Source of the DNA: Mycolicibacterium sp. lyk4-40-TYG-92
GTDB lineage: Bacteria; Actinomycetota; Actinomycetes; Mycobacteriales; Mycobacteriaceae
Assembly (NCBI RefSeq): GCF_030209435.1
Contig: NZ_JARVRX010000003.1
Location: forward strand, 62,001 to 126,000
Length of the DNA stretch: 64,000 bases
Reading direction: 5' to 3'
Shown: piece by piece, positions 16,670-26,338 of the stretch
Layout of the letters: each line of letters opens with the position of its first letter
Numbering within the stretch: position 1 is the first letter of the stretch
Program-made: the position numbers and the translations under genes
Notes under the pieces: generated by a model
The model's input: the letters and a program-made list of their open reading frames with translations, nothing else
Database searches by the model: none
What the model was told of the DNA's origin: nothing

Positions 16670-17749
16670 TCAAACCCAGCGCGTTGCCTCGACCTCGGCA
16701 GGCAGCGGCGGGTGCAGCGGTACGTCGAGGCCGTCATAGATACCCGGCTTCTGGGTCGCGAGCCATTCGATCGCGCCGAGGAGCCGGTTGGCCGCGGTGG
16801 TGTTGCCGCCATCGGCGCGCGTGCCACCGGGCACGTCGGCCCGGACCACGATGGTCAGCTGCGGATCGCCGTCGATGATGACGCGGTGATCGCCCACACC
16901 CTCGTCCGGCTGCGGCCAATCCGGCGCGCAGGACGGGTCGATGCGGGTGATGTGCTCGATGATCACGCGCTGCACGCCCTGCGACCACCCGATGACCTCC
17001 AGCCGGAAGGCGCCCTGGGTCCCGGCCTCGAACCGGCCCATGACGTTCTCGACGGTCTCGGTCAGTGGCAGGCGCTCGCAGGTCTCGGTGATGTCGTCGA
17101 TCTCGATGCCCAAGCCGCGGCCAATCAGCCGGACGTTGCCACCCCAGACCATGGTCGGGATGGTCGGGATCAGCATCAGCGGCGTCTCATCCATCGAACC
17201 GCCGAAACCACAGCGCACGCGCACCGCTTCGGGCTGGTTGTACGTGGAGTAGTCGAAGATCTCCTGACACCGGATGGTCTTGATCCGGGTGCACAGCCCG
17301 GCCGCCGTCACAGCGAGCGCGTCATTGCCCCATCCGGGGTCGACACCTGATACCAGCAACGAGGCGTTGCCGGTCGCCGCCGCGTCAGCGAGCCGCTCGA
17401 CCCATTCGGCCGGCGCCGAAGCCGGGTCATACAGCGAGTACAGCGACGGCGTCACCACGTGCTTGCCGGCCCGCAGGCAGCGCTCGATGTCGGCGATGGC
17501 CTCCTCCGGGCGGATGTCTCCGGAAGACATATAGGCCACGGCGTCGCACTCCGCGAGGGCCGCGTCGACGTCGGTGGTGGCGGCCTTTCCCGTCGCGGTG
17601 TCGAGCTTGCCGAACGTCGCCGCATCGCGGCCGGCCTTGTCCGGACTCGAGGTGATGACCGCGGTCAGCTCGAGCCCCGGGAACGCGACCGCTGATCGGA
17701 TCGCCGTCGCCCCCATATTTCCTGTTCCCCACACCGCTACCCGACGCAT
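16670..17749 (-). CDS. NAD(P)-binding reductase with dihydrodipicolinate reductase-type N-domain
   Basis: A 359-residue protein. The N-terminal Rossmann fold starts with RRVAVWGTGNMGATAIRS, continues with LTAVITSSPDKAG and ECDAVAYMSSGDIRPEE, and has a middle block with VSGVDPGWGND and YSTYNQPEAVR. It is too long for the lysine-pathway DapB (about 245 residues) and resembles the DapB-N family that includes 2,4-diaminopentanoate dehydrogenase and many uncharacterised mycobacterial proteins. ATG at 17749 is chosen because it directly precedes the nucleotide-binding motif; the frame opens 12 codons earlier. Its 3' end faces the phosphatase gene with a 9-base gap. The substrate is not predictable. 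Confidence 0.7.
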   Translation of the reverse strand: MRRVAVWGTGNMGATAIRSAVAFPGLELTAVITSSPDKAGRDAATFGKLDTATGKAATTDVDAALAECDAVAYMSSGDIRPEEAIADIERCLRAGKHVVTPSLYSLYDPASAPAEWVERLADAAATGNASLLVSGVDPGWGNDALAVTAAGLCTRIKTIRCQEIFDYSTYNQPEAVRVRCGFGGSMDETPLMLIPTIPTMVWGGNVRLIGRGLGIEIDDITETCERLPLTETVENVMGRFEAGTQGAFRLEVIGWSQGVQRVIIEHITRIDPSCAPDWPQPDEGVGDHRVIIDGDPQLTIVVRADVPGGTRADGGNTTAANRLLGAIEWLATQKPGIYDGLDVPLHPPLPAEVEATRWV

Positions 17750-18057
17750 CTCGCCACATAACCACGGCATGGTGACCCGCCTCACAGCGACCCCCCAGGA
17801 TTGCCCTCAAACCGCGCCGATCCGGGTCTGCGATCGCGGCGGGCGCAAGCCTTCGCGTCGACCGTCAGGCCCCCACAACAGGGCTCCCACTGACCCCAAC
17901 TGACACGTCCTCCTCAGTTCCGGAGGTTTCCGGTGGCGGACATCACATTCGGCCTAAGCTGCAGGTCAGCGGGCATAAATCACCCCGAGTGCCGCCCCGT
18001 TCAACCACTGGGTTGGTTAGCTACGAAAAATTTGCTCTTGACTGCTTTGCGAAGAAG

Positions 18058-18071
18058 TTACCCGGCGGTAT
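18058..18071. promoter_or_regulatory. Candidate operator, fadE5 distal site
   Basis: The sequence TTACCCGGCGGTAT is an imperfect palindrome matching the pattern TTAC(C/T)-N5-GTA(A/T) found again at 18084-18097 and 33271-33284. It overlaps a putative -10 element (TATAGT, 18069-18074), the expected place for a repressor site. The shared pattern is seen in the sequence; regulation is inferred. Confidence 0.4.
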
Positions 18072-18081
18072 AGTTAAGGCC

Positions 18082-18099
18082 AGTTACTGGTGGGTAACT
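18082..18099. promoter_or_regulatory. Candidate operator, fadE5 proximal site
   Basis: AGTTAC and GTAACT are perfect 6-bp inverted arms around TGGTGG, about 50 bases before the fadE5 start. The 14-base core TTACTGGTGGGTAA matches the core between fadA2 and fabG4 (TTACTCTGGAGTAA) at 10 of 14 positions, including both ends. This size and symmetry suit a TetR-family regulator. Confidence 0.5.
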
Positions 18100-18147
18100 T
18101 AGCCCTGAGTACCCAACCCCAACAGTCCATCTCATCGAGGAGAAATC

Positions 18148-19983
18148 GTGGGCCACTACAAGAGCAACGTCCGTGACCAGGTGTTCAACCTGTTCGAGGT
18201 CTTCGGCGTGGACAAGGCTATGGGTGAAGGCAAGTTCGCCGACCTGGATGCCGAAACCGCCGGCGATATGCTCAACGAGATCGCGCGCCTCGCCGAGGGC
18301 CCGATCGCCGATTCGTTCGCCGACGGCGACCGCAACCCGCCGGTCTTCGACCCCGCGACCCACACCGTCACCCTGCCCGCGCCCTTCAAGAAGTCGATGC
18401 GCGCCCTGCTCGACGGCGGCTGGGACAAGGTCGGCCTGAAAGAGGAGCTCGGCGGCATGCCGATGCCCCGCGCGCTGCAGTGGGCGCTCATCGAGCACGT
18501 CCTCGGCGCCAACCCCGCCGCCTACATGTACGCCATGGGCTCGGGTATGTGCGAAATCTTCTACAACAACGGCACCGACGAGCAGAAGAAGTGGGCCGTC
18601 CTCGCTGCCGAGCGCGGCTGGGGCGCCACCATGGTGCTGACCGAGCCCGACGCCGGCTCTGACGTGGGCGCCGGCCGCACCAAGGCCACCCAGCAGGCCG
18701 ACGGCACCTGGCACATCGACGGTGTGAAGCGATTCATCACCTCGGCCGACTCGGACGACCTGTTCGAAAACATCATGCACCTGGTCCTGGCCCGCCCCGA
18801 GGGCGCCGGCCCGGGCACCAAGGGTCTGTCGCTGTTCTTCGTGCCGAAGTTCCACTTCGACCCCGAGACCGGTGAGCCCGGCGAGCGCAATGGCGCCTTC
18901 GTCACCAACGTCGAGCACAAGATGGGCCTGAAGGTTTCGGCCACCTGTGAGCTGACCCTGGGCCAGCACGGCGTCCCCGCCGTCGGTTGGCTCGTCGGCG
19001 AGGTGCACAACGGCATTGCGCAGATGTTCGACGTCATCGAGCAGGCCCGCATGATGGTCGGCACCAAGGCCATCGCGACCCTGTCGACCGGCTACCTGAA
19101 CGCTCTCGAGTACGCCAAGAGCCGCATCCAGGGTGCTGACCTGACCCAGATGATGGACAAGACCGCTCCGCGCGTCACGATCATGCACCACCCCGACGTG
19201 CGCCGGGCGCTGCTGACCCAGAAGTCCTACGCCGAGGGCCTGCGCGCCGTGTACCTGTACACCGCGACGTTCCAGGACCCCGAGGTCGCCAAGGCCGTCC
19301 ACGGTGTGGACGCCGAGCTGGCCTTCAAGGTCAACGACCTCATGCTCCCGATCGTCAAGGGTGTCGGCTCCGAGCGCGCCTACGAGAAGCTGACCGAGTC
19401 GCTGCAGACCTTCGGTGGTTCCGGCTTCCTGCAGGACTACCCGGTCGAGCAGTACATCCGTGACGCCAAGATCGACTCGCTGTACGAAGGCACCACCGCC
19501 ATCCAGGCGCAGGACTTCTTCTTCCGCAAGATCATCCGCGACAAGGGCCAGGCCCTGGCCTTCGTCGCCGGCGAGATCGAGCAGCTGATCAAGAACCAGG
19601 ACGGCAACGGCCGCCTGAAGGCCGAGCGCGAACTGCTCGCCACCGCCCTGGGCGACGTCCAGAGCATGGCCGCCACGCTGACCGGCTACCTGATGGCCGC
19701 TCAGGAAGACTCGAAGTCCATCTACAAGGTGGGTCTGGGTTCGGTCCGCTTCCTGGTGGCCGTCGGTGACCTGGTCATCGGCTGGCTGCTGCTGAAGCAG
19801 GCCGCGGTTGCCATCAAGGCACTCGACGAGGGCGCCACCGGCGACGACCGGGCGTTCTACGAGGGCAAGATCGCGTCGGCTTCGTTCTTCGCCAAGAACA
19901 TGCTGCCGCTGCTCACCAGCGTCCGCGCCGTCATCGAGTCCGTCGACAACGAGGTCATGGAGCTGGACGAAGCGTCCTTCTGA
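18148..19983 (+). CDS. fadE5: Acyl-CoA dehydrogenase FadE5
   Basis: A 611-residue acyl-CoA dehydrogenase whose length and sequence match FadE5 (Rv0244c), the mycobacterial enzyme that performs the first oxidation of beta-oxidation on a broad range of acyl-CoAs. Visible features are the FAD-binding [13 protein letters not shown] block, the [11 protein letters not shown] segment, [38 protein letters not shown] with the catalytic-region glutamate, and a long C-terminal helical extension typical of this subgroup. GAGGAG lies eight bases before the start codon. Codon use is strongly biased, suggesting high expression. fadA2, fabG4 and htdX lie 12 kb downstream instead of immediately next door as in M. 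tuberculosis. Confidence 0.93.
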   Translation: MGHYKSNVRDQVFNLFEVFGVDKAMGEGKFADLDAETAGDMLNEIARLAEGPIADSFADGDRNPPVFDPATHTVTLPAPFKKSMRALLDGGWDKVGLKEELGGMPMPRALQWALIEHVLGANPAAYMYAMGSGMCEIFYNNGTDEQKKWAVLAAERGWGATMVLTEPDAGSDVGAGRTKATQQADGTWHIDGVKRFITSADSDDLFENIMHLVLARPEGAGPGTKGLSLFFVPKFHFDPETGEPGERNGAFVTNVEHKMGLKVSATCELTLGQHGVPAVGWLVGEVHNGIAQMFDVIEQARMMVGTKAIATLSTGYLNALEYAKSRIQGADLTQMMDKTAPRVTIMHHPDVRRALLTQKSYAEGLRAVYLYTATFQDPEVAKAVHGVDAELAFKVNDLMLPIVKGVGSERAYEKLTESLQTFGGSGFLQDYPVEQYIRDAKIDSLYEGTTAIQAQDFFFRKIIRDKGQALAFVAGEIEQLIKNQDGNGRLKAERELLATALGDVQSMAATLTGYLMAAQEDSKSIYKVGLGSVRFLVAVGDLVIGWLLLKQAAVAIKALDEGATGDDRAFYEGKIASASFFAKNMLPLLTSVRAVIESVDNEVMELDEASF

Positions 19984-19992
19984 TCCTCAGGC

Positions 19993-20036
19993 AAAACAGC
20001 AGCCCCCGGCATCCGCCGGGGGCTGCTGTTTTTTGT
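19993..20036 (+). terminator. Rho-independent terminator after fadE5
   Basis: A perfect 16-bp stem (AACAGCAGCCCCCGGC paired with its complement at 20015-20030) closes a 4-base loop and is followed by a T run, giving TTTTTT across 20029-20034. It begins 12 bases after the fadE5 stop codon and is one of the clearest intrinsic terminators in the window. Confidence 0.9.
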
Positions 20037-20220
20037 CGGTGCGCCGGCGCAGAATTTTGCAGGTAGCCGTCTACGAACCCGGAAACACGTGTCGGCCGAA
20101 GGGATGAACTTTGCTCCCAAAGCCCTCACCGGGTCACAGGCGGTGTACGACAGTGGGAAAGGGGGAGGGCAAGACGACCACGGTGCAGCGCATGATCGCG
20201 ACGGTGTTGGGGAGACGCTA

Positions 20221-20709
20221 GTGGGGGCTGCGGAGAAACGCAGGGTGCGGACAGTCTTTGCTGTCACGTTCTTGTGGATCGCCCTGCTGCAATATGTCTT
20301 CCTCGGCATGGCGCGCGGGGAACCCTATCCGGCACTCATTCTCCCGGGATTCCCGGCGAACTGTCCCGGCTGCCTGTTGGAAACCGGGACGCCCAGGGCC
20401 AACGAGCCGGGGCTCATCGTTCGTTTCGCGGATGGGCATGTCGAGCCGGCGCCAATCGACACCATCCTGCCTCCGGGCCCGTCGGTGCCCTTCATCGCGT
20501 TCTCGACTGCATACGACAATGACGCCTTCAAGGAAAACCCTGCGGCAGTCGCGTGGCTCCGATCGAAAATCATGAAGCGGTTCCCGGGCCAAGATGTTGT
20601 AGGCCTGGAAATCGTATGGCGCACCGCGACATACCCTGCCGCTGAGCCATCGGCGACTGAGTATGCGCCATTGCGCACCGTCCGCATCGACTTCGGAAAT
20701 GCGAAGTGA
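20221..20709 (+). CDS. Small membrane-anchored protein paired with an HTTM protein
   Basis: A 162-residue protein of unknown function with one N-terminal membrane segment (TVFAVTFLWIALLQYVFLGMA, roughly residues 11-31). The extracytoplasmic domain contains a CPGC pair (NCPGCLLE) near residue 50. I choose GTG at 20221, preceded by GGGGAGA; the frame is open further upstream but without support. Its last bases overlap the next gene's start (GTGA), so the two are translationally coupled. The arrangement, a small anchored protein followed by an HTTM-domain membrane protein, resembles SdpA-SdpB pairs in outline, but I cannot show homology. Confidence 0.6.
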   Translation: MGAAEKRRVRTVFAVTFLWIALLQYVFLGMARGEPYPALILPGFPANCPGCLLETGTPRANEPGLIVRFADGHVEPAPIDTILPPGPSVPFIAFSTAYDNDAFKENPAAVAWLRSKIMKRFPGQDVVGLEIVWRTATYPAAEPSATEYAPLRTVRIDFGNAK

Positions 20710-21842
20710 GGCTCGCCGATAAATTCGACCGCTGGGTCGAAGACGGACCGTTCACCTCTGAGGATTTGGGTATCTACCGGATCATTTATGCGCTGGGCGC
20801 GCTGCTGGTCGCGCCGGATATCGCATGGCTCTCCGACTATCCGGATTTCATGTTTCGCCCGCCTCCGGGCCCGCTTCAACTCCTCTCGGGATTTCCGTCC
20901 CCGGCAACACTCATCGGATTGGAAGTACTTCGTTCGGTCATTCTCATCATGCTCGGACTGGGTATATGGACAAAGTATGTGTCGCTCGCAGCCTGGTTCA
21001 TCCTGTCCGCGACCTATGGCGTGACGTTCTGTTTGGGAAAGGTCGACCACACGATCTTGTTGACGTTGCCGCCTCTGGTGTTGGCGTTCGCCAATTGGGG
21101 GAACTGCTTTTCGGTCGACGCACTGCGGCGCCGCAGTGAATCTGCTGGTCAGGCGCAGTGGCCCTTGCGCCTGTTGGCCCTGCTGATCGGGTGGGGCTTT
21201 TTTGCCGCCGGGCTGACCAAGGCGCTGACAGGCTGGTTGTCTTTTTCGAGCCAGGCGTCGCGCGGATACTTCGTACTCGGGTTCGTGACCCAAGACCGGA
21301 CACACTGGCTGGCGCGGTGGATAGCCGAACATGACGTGCTCGCCGCGTGGGAAGTCGTCGACTGGATGACTGTCGCTTTCGAGCTCTCCGTACTGATTTC
21401 CCTACCGTGGTGGCGGGCTTTCCGGATTACGCTCGCGGTAGCGACCATATTTCATTTGGTCGTATTGCTGATCATGAACATTGATTTCAGTCATGCCGTC
21501 GTGGCTTACGGTGCTTTTGTCTCGTGGGGTGCGACTGCCCGACGGATAAGCAGTTCACGGATCGGCAGATCCGGCTTGAGGGTGCTGGAATCGCGGCGCC
21601 AACTATTGACGGGCGCCGGCGGTCGCATTCTTTTGATGGTGCTGGCGATTGCAGTCGGCGCCGGGGCATGGTTCCTGATGGTGAGCCCCACGGGCACAAT
21701 ATCTACCGGCCCGATCGGCAGTAACCTGATCATTGTTATCGGCGCACTGATTGGGCTGACGTATCTCACGTTCGAAGCGCGGGCTGCCGTCACCGAGATC
21801 CGGCGGCAACGCGCCGGCAGTGCTGAACAGCCGGTCCCCTGA
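20706..21842 (+). CDS. HTTM (vitamin K carboxylase-like) domain membrane protein
   Basis: A 378-residue polytopic membrane protein. It resembles the HTTM superfamily in its N-terminal amphipathic helix followed by a loop (GIYRIIYALGALLVAPDIAWL). It then has about eight hydrophobic segments, with a charged GKVDHTILLTLPPLVLAFANWGNCFSVDAL block and FHLVVLLIMNIDFSHAVVAYGAFVSWG. Bacterial HTTM proteins include SdpB, which matures a toxin peptide, and many uncharacterised proteins. It starts at GTG 20706, overlapping its partner by four bases, and its stop is 20 bases from the convergent pucR gene. Function is unknown, and the family call is moderately sure. Confidence 0.65.
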   Translation: MRLADKFDRWVEDGPFTSEDLGIYRIIYALGALLVAPDIAWLSDYPDFMFRPPPGPLQLLSGFPSPATLIGLEVLRSVILIMLGLGIWTKYVSLAAWFILSATYGVTFCLGKVDHTILLTLPPLVLAFANWGNCFSVDALRRRSESAGQAQWPLRLLALLIGWGFFAAGLTKALTGWLSFSSQASRGYFVLGFVTQDRTHWLARWIAEHDVLAAWEVVDWMTVAFELSVLISLPWWRAFRITLAVATIFHLVVLLIMNIDFSHAVVAYGAFVSWGATARRISSSRIGRSGLRVLESRRQLLTGAGGRILLMVLAIAVGAGAWFLMVSPTGTISTGPIGSNLIIVIGALIGLTYLTFEARAAVTEIRRQRAGSAEQPVP

Positions 21843-21862
21843 CGGTCCGGACTACTGCCCGC

Positions 21863-23041
21863 CTAATCCGGCAGGCGCTGGCTGATCTCGAAGGCCAGGC
21901 ACAGCTCGGCGACGTCGCGGGGACGCGACAGGGACCGTCCCGTCCGCTCCTCGATGCGGTGCAGGCGGTGCCGAATGGTGTTGGGGTGACAGAAGATTGC
22001 TGATGCCGCTTCGTTGGCGGAGCCACCGGCGTCGAGCCAGGCCTGAAAGGTCTGGGAGAGCATGGCCCGCTCCTCGGGAGGCAGCGCACGGAGGCCGCCG
22101 AGCACCGACTCCTCGATGCGGTTCATCACCTCAGGCGCGCTGACGGCGGCGAACGCCAGCGGCGCGTCGTCGAAGGCGCAGACGAAACCGTCGCGGCTCG
22201 GCTTGCCGGCCACCGCAAGCCGGGCCAGGCGCAGGCCCTCGCCCGTCTCCGCCAGGCCGGCGAACGCCGGACTGAGGCCGACCCGCGCCGTCGCGATCTT
22301 GCGCAGTACCTCGACCAGCACGCCGTACGTCGCGTCCTGCCGCAAGTGCACGACGCCGACCTGCAGGTCCGGCAGCAGGCGCCAGGCAGAGCGGATGTCG
22401 CGGGCCGCGAGCTTGCTCGCGATCTCGGGCAGCCCGAGCTTGCCGATGGCCGGAATCTCCGCCGCCGCGACCACGTAGGGGCCCGTTGTCGGCAGGCCCA
22501 GCAGATCAGCCGCCTCCCACAGGCTTTGGTTGTCGGTGATGCGGCCGAGCAGCACCGCCTCGACCAACGCCGACCGTTCCTCTTCCCGGTCCATGATCTG
22601 GCTGGTGAGCTGTTCGCGGTACGCGCCGGTCATCGCCTGCGTGAACTCGTCCTGGCTGAGGAAGATGCGCGCACTGGCCTCCAGGATCGACTCGGTCGGG
22701 ATGCCGGCCTCTCGTGCGGCGGCGACACTGCTCTCCCACATGGAGCGGAAACCGATGCGATAGGCGGTCATCACCGATGCCAGCGGAATGCCCTCGACGG
22801 CCCGTTGCCGGCCGGTCGCTTCCGCCGGCGACAGGTCCGCCTCGCCGTCGTTGCAGAGGGTGTGGAACACGAAAGTCATATTGGCGACGCAACTTTCGCG
22901 CACGTTGTCACGCGCCGAGGGCGTGGCGCGGTAGCCGTCGATCCGGCTGTAGATGCGGTCGGCCAATTGCTCACCGAGAGTCTCCACGCGGGTCAGCATG
23001 ATCCGGCTGAGTTCCCGCATGTGCTCGTCGACCCCGGCCAT
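21863..23041 (-). CDS. PucR-family transcriptional regulator
   Basis: A 392-residue regulator with a C-terminal PucR helix-turn-helix domain (ANEAASAIFCHPNTIRHRLHRIEERTGRSL, about residues 340-370) and a central region of the CdaR/GGDEF-like type. The N-terminal helical domain (about residues 1-150) resembles RsbR/sensor domains of mycobacterial PucR proteins. It is divergent from fadD by about 100 bases, so it most likely controls the fadD-phaC-phaZ-like operon, probably in response to a fatty acid-derived ligand. The start is the ATG at 23041. Confidence 0.85.
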   Translation of the reverse strand: MAGVDEHMRELSRIMLTRVETLGEQLADRIYSRIDGYRATPSARDNVRESCVANMTFVFHTLCNDGEADLSPAEATGRQRAVEGIPLASVMTAYRIGFRSMWESSVAAAREAGIPTESILEASARIFLSQDEFTQAMTGAYREQLTSQIMDREEERSALVEAVLLGRITDNQSLWEAADLLGLPTTGPYVVAAAEIPAIGKLGLPEIASKLAARDIRSAWRLLPDLQVGVVHLRQDATYGVLVEVLRKIATARVGLSPAFAGLAETGEGLRLARLAVAGKPSRDGFVCAFDDAPLAFAAVSAPEVMNRIEESVLGGLRALPPEERAMLSQTFQAWLDAGGSANEAASAIFCHPNTIRHRLHRIEERTGRSLSRPRDVAELCLAFEISQRLPD

Positions 23042-23148
23042 CAGCCAACCTTAGGCGAGGTGCCGATTGTGGCCGGTCACATTTGGCGGTGGGCACTGTT
23101 GTTCCCGCCACCATCGCCTCTGAAGCCGCGCGGAATCACGCTTGATGC

Positions 23149-24651
23149 ATGACCAACCTGAGCCAGAACCTCGTCGCCAGCGCCACCCGTCGCCCGGACG
23201 GTGTCGCCCTACGCTGCGACGACCAGACCTACACGTACGCCCAGTTCGACAACGCCGCCGCTCGCGTCGCCACGCTGTTGCAGCAGGCCGGTATCGAACC
23301 GGGCGACCGGGTGGGCGTCATGCTGCCGAACGGTCCGGCCTTCGCCGCCGCGTTCTACGGGATTCTGTACGCCGGTGCCGTCGCAGTGCCGATGAACCCG
23401 CTGCTCAAGGCCCCCGAGATCGAGTTCTACCTCTCCAACACCACGGCCAGGGCGCTGTTCGCCCCACCGGCCTTCGCCGGCGAGGCGCAGGCCGGTGCCG
23501 AGGCTGCAGGCGCCGACTGCTGGGTGGTCGACGATGCCGGGTTGGCGGCGCTGATCGACGGCCTGCCCGCACAACCGGCCCCGGTCGAGCGCGCGGACGA
23601 CGACACCGCCGTCGTCCTCCACACGTCGGGTACGACGGGCAAGCCCAAGGGCGCCGAGCTGACCCACGGCGGTCTGCGCCGCAATGCCGACGTGTGTGTG
23701 CGGACGCTGCTGAACATCGGGCCTGACGACGTGGTGATGGGCTGCCTGCCGCTGTTCCACGTGTTCGGCCTGACGTGCGGGCTGAACTCGGCGGTGCTGG
23801 CCGGGGCGACCCTGAGCCTGCTGCCGCGCTTCGATCCGGCGAAGGCGCTGGAACTGGTCGAGCGCGACGGCGTCACCATCTTCGAGGGCGTGCCGACGAT
23901 GTACTCGGCGCTGCTGGCGACGCCCGGTGCGGCGTCGACGACCACGCTGCGGGTGGCGGTCTCCGGCGGTGCGGCCATTCCAGTTCAGGTGCTGCAGGAC
24001 TTCGAGAAGACCTTCGACTGCCCCATCCTGGAGGGCTACGGCCTGTCCGAGACCTCGCCGGTGGCGGCGTTCAACCACCCGAACCGCACACGCAAGCCCG
24101 GCTCGATCGGTACGCCGGTCGAGGGCGTGGAGATGCGGATAGTCGACAACGACGGCGTCGAGGTGACACAGGGCGAGCCAGGCGAAATCCAGATCCGCGG
24201 ACACAATGTCATGAAGGGCTACTGGAACCTGCCCGAAGCCACCGCCGAGGCCATCAACGCCGACGGCTGGTTCGCCACCGGCGACATCGCCCGCACCGAC
24301 GAAGACGGCTACTACTACATCGTCGACCGCAAGAAGGCACTCATCATCCGCGGCGGATTCAACGTCTACCCCCGCGAGATCGAAGAGGTGCTCTACACCC
24401 ACCCCGCCGTCGCCGAAGCGGCTGTCGTGGGCATCCCGCATGACTCGCTCGGCGAAGAGGTCGGCGCCGCCGTCAGCCTCAAGCCGGGCATCGAGGTCGC
24501 CGCCGATGAACTCCGCGAGTTCGTCAAGAGCCAGGTGGCCGCCTACAAGTACCCGCGACGCATCTGGTTCCTCAACGACCTGCCCAAGGGCCCGACCGGG
24601 AAGCTCCTCCGTCGCGAAATCACCATTCCCACAACCGAAAGCGACAACTGA
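23149..24651 (+). CDS. fadD: Fatty-acid-CoA ligase (FadD family)
   Basis: A 500-residue ANL-superfamily acyl-CoA synthetase that activates a carboxylic acid with ATP and CoA. The P-loop is VVLHTSGTTGKPKGAELTH near residues 157-175. The A5 motif is EGYGLSETSP, the A7/A8 region is WFATGDIARTDEDGYYYIVDRKKALIIRGG, and the C-terminal catalytic lysine lies in LPKGPTGKLLRREI. ATG at 23149 is used. One base separates its stop from the phaC-like start, so it should supply CoA thioesters for that enzyme or for degradation. Chain-length specificity is not predictable, so I give only the generic symbol. Confidence 0.9.
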   Translation: MTNLSQNLVASATRRPDGVALRCDDQTYTYAQFDNAAARVATLLQQAGIEPGDRVGVMLPNGPAFAAAFYGILYAGAVAVPMNPLLKAPEIEFYLSNTTARALFAPPAFAGEAQAGAEAAGADCWVVDDAGLAALIDGLPAQPAPVERADDDTAVVLHTSGTTGKPKGAELTHGGLRRNADVCVRTLLNIGPDDVVMGCLPLFHVFGLTCGLNSAVLAGATLSLLPRFDPAKALELVERDGVTIFEGVPTMYSALLATPGAASTTTLRVAVSGGAAIPVQVLQDFEKTFDCPILEGYGLSETSPVAAFNHPNRTRKPGSIGTPVEGVEMRIVDNDGVEVTQGEPGEIQIRGHNVMKGYWNLPEATAEAINADGWFATGDIARTDEDGYYYIVDRKKALIIRGGFNVYPREIEEVLYTHPAVAEAAVVGIPHDSLGEEVGAAVSLKPGIEVAADELREFVKSQVAAYKYPRRIWFLNDLPKGPTGKLLRREITIPTTESDN

Positions 24652-24652
24652 C

Positions 24653-26338
24653 ATGGCTATGACACCACCTGATGAACTGGCCGCCCCACTCGACCTGCTG
24701 CTGACCAGCGCCACCAAACCGTTCGCGCGCCGGATGATGCCCGACCAGACCTGGGCCCGCATGGGTGTCAGCCTGGCCAAGCAGCCCGGCACTGTGCTCG
24801 AGCGCGGCAAGGAGCTGGCCCGCGAGCTCGGCAGCATCGCCACCGGAGACTGCGACCGCGCCCCGCTACGCGCCGACAAGCGGTTCAGCGACCCTGCATG
24901 GCAACAGAATCCGGTGCTGCACCGCATCATGCAGGCCTACCTCGCCGCGTCGGACACCGCCGAGAAACTGTTCTCCGACGCCGACCTGGACTGGCGCGAC
25001 GAAGCCCGGATGCGGTTCGTCTTCGACAACGCCATCGAGGGCCTGGCCCCCACCAACAACCCGTTGATCAGCCCGCTGGGCTGGAAGGCCATGATCGACA
25101 CCGGCGGGCTCAGTGCCGTCCGCGGCCTGAAAGCCTTTGCCCGCGACATGATGTCGTCACCGCGGGTGCCGGCCATGGTCGAGCCGGATGCCTACACCGT
25201 CGGCGAGACGGTCGCCGTCACCAAAGGTGCGGTGGTGCTGCAGACTCGGATGTTCGAACTCATCCAGTACGCACCCCAGACCCCGACAGTGCACTCGGTT
25301 CCGCTGCTGATGGTGCCGCCGGTGATCAACAAGTACTACATCATGGACATCGCCCCCGGGCGCAGCATGATCGAGTACTTCGTGCAGCAGGGCCAGCAGG
25401 TGTTCGCCATCTCGTGGCGCAATCCCCAAGCCCGGCACAAGGATTGGGACGTCAACGCCTACGGCGCGGCGATCATCGAGGCCATCGATGCGGTGCGGGC
25501 CATCACCGGCGCGGCCGGCACCCACCTGATGGCGAGCTGCTCGGGCGGCATCATCACAGCCATGACCGCGGCGCACCTGGCCGAGACCGGCGACGGCGAC
25601 AAGGTCGCGAGTCTCACCCTCGCGGTGACGGTGCTGGACCAGGACCGGGCCGGATTCGCCTCTGCCGCAATGAGCGACCGCGCCGCACAGGCCGCCATCG
25701 CCACGTCGGCCCGCAAGGGCTACCTGGACGGCAAGGCCATGGCCGAGATGTTCGCCTGGCTGCGCCCGACCGATCTGGTGTGGCGCTACTGGGTGAACAA
25801 CTACGTGCAGGGCCGCAGCCCGGCCGCGTTCGACGTCTTGTTCTGGAACGCCGATACCACCCGCATGGCGGCCGCGCTGCACCGCGACATGGTGCTGATG
25901 GGCCTGAACAATTCGTTGGTCACTCCGGGCGCGGTGAGCATGCTGGGCACGCCCGTGGACCTGTCGAAGATCACGTGCGACGCCTACGTCATCGGCGGCA
26001 TCGCCGACCACATCTCACCGTGGCAGGCCACCTACCGCAGCGCAAAGCTGTTGGGCAGCAAGGACAACCGCTACGTGCTGTCCACCAGTGGCCACATCGC
26101 GGCGCTCGTCAACCCGCCGGGCAACCCGAAGGCGTCGTACCGGATCGCCCAGGTGCAGGACGGGACACCGGAGGAATGGCTGGCCGACGCCGAAAAGTCC
26201 AGTGATTCCTGGTGGCCCGACTATGTCGCGTGGCTCGCCGAGCGCAGCGGCGACGACGTCGACGCCCCGACGACGCTGGGCGCCGAGGGCTTCATCGCCA
26301 CCGGCCCGGCACCCGGCACGTACGTGCTGCAGAAATGA
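24653..26338 (+). CDS. phaC: Poly(3-hydroxyalkanoate) synthase-like protein
   Basis: A 561-residue PhaC-type polymerase in the alpha/beta hydrolase superfamily. The lipase box with the nucleophilic cysteine is HLMASCSGGI (about residue 290). The catalytic aspartate is in IGGIADHISPW and the histidine in LSTSGHIAALVNPP, which gives the C-D-H triad of PHA synthases. The conserved block VPPVINKYYIMDIAPGRSM and VFAISWRNP are also family hallmarks. The first glycine of the G-x-C-x-G box is replaced by alanine. The ATG at 24653 follows fadD by one base, and the 3' end overlaps the next gene (ATGA). It could polymerise hydroxyacyl-CoA; a role as a related acyltransferase cannot be excluded. Confidence 0.82.
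   Translation: MAMTPPDELAAPLDLLLTSATKPFARRMMPDQTWARMGVSLAKQPGTVLERGKELARELGSIATGDCDRAPLRADKRFSDPAWQQNPVLHRIMQAYLAASDTAEKLFSDADLDWRDEARMRFVFDNAIEGLAPTNNPLISPLGWKAMIDTGGLSAVRGLKAFARDMMSSPRVPAMVEPDAYTVGETVAVTKGAVVLQTRMFELIQYAPQTPTVHSVPLLMVPPVINKYYIMDIAPGRSMIEYFVQQGQQVFAISWRNPQARHKDWDVNAYGAAIIEAIDAVRAITGAAGTHLMASCSGGIITAMTAAHLAETGDGDKVASLTLAVTVLDQDRAGFASAAMSDRAAQAAIATSARKGYLDGKAMAEMFAWLRPTDLVWRYWVNNYVQGRSPAAFDVLFWNADTTRMAAALHRDMVLMGLNNSLVTPGAVSMLGTPVDLSKITCDAYVIGGIADHISPWQATYRSAKLLGSKDNRYVLSTSGHIAALVNPPGNPKASYRIAQVQDGTPEEWLADAEKSSDSWWPDYVAWLAERSGDDVDAPTTLGAEGFIATGPAPGTYVLQK

Larger units (their letters stand above)
17750..18147. other. Intergenic region with fadE5 control sequences
   Basis: There is no gene in this 400-base divergent region. 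The last 110 bases before fadE5 are AT-richer and contain two related 14-bp imperfect palindromes (18058-18071 and 18084-18097), annotated separately. A possible promoter is TTGCGA at 18047-18052 with TATAGT at 18069-18074 (16-base spacing), which would place the first palindrome over the -10 region. A GAGGAG ribosome-binding site precedes the fadE5 start. Confidence 0.5.

Noticed and set aside
18058..19302. 414-residue leftward open frame opposite fadE5
   Set aside because: It mirrors the strongly biased codons of fadE5, its translation is Gly/His/Val-rich with no motif, and fadE5 is certain.
23209..24930. 573-residue leftward open frame opposite fadD
   Set aside because: It is a shadow of a high-GC gene; the translation is Gly/Arg/Val-rich low complexity.
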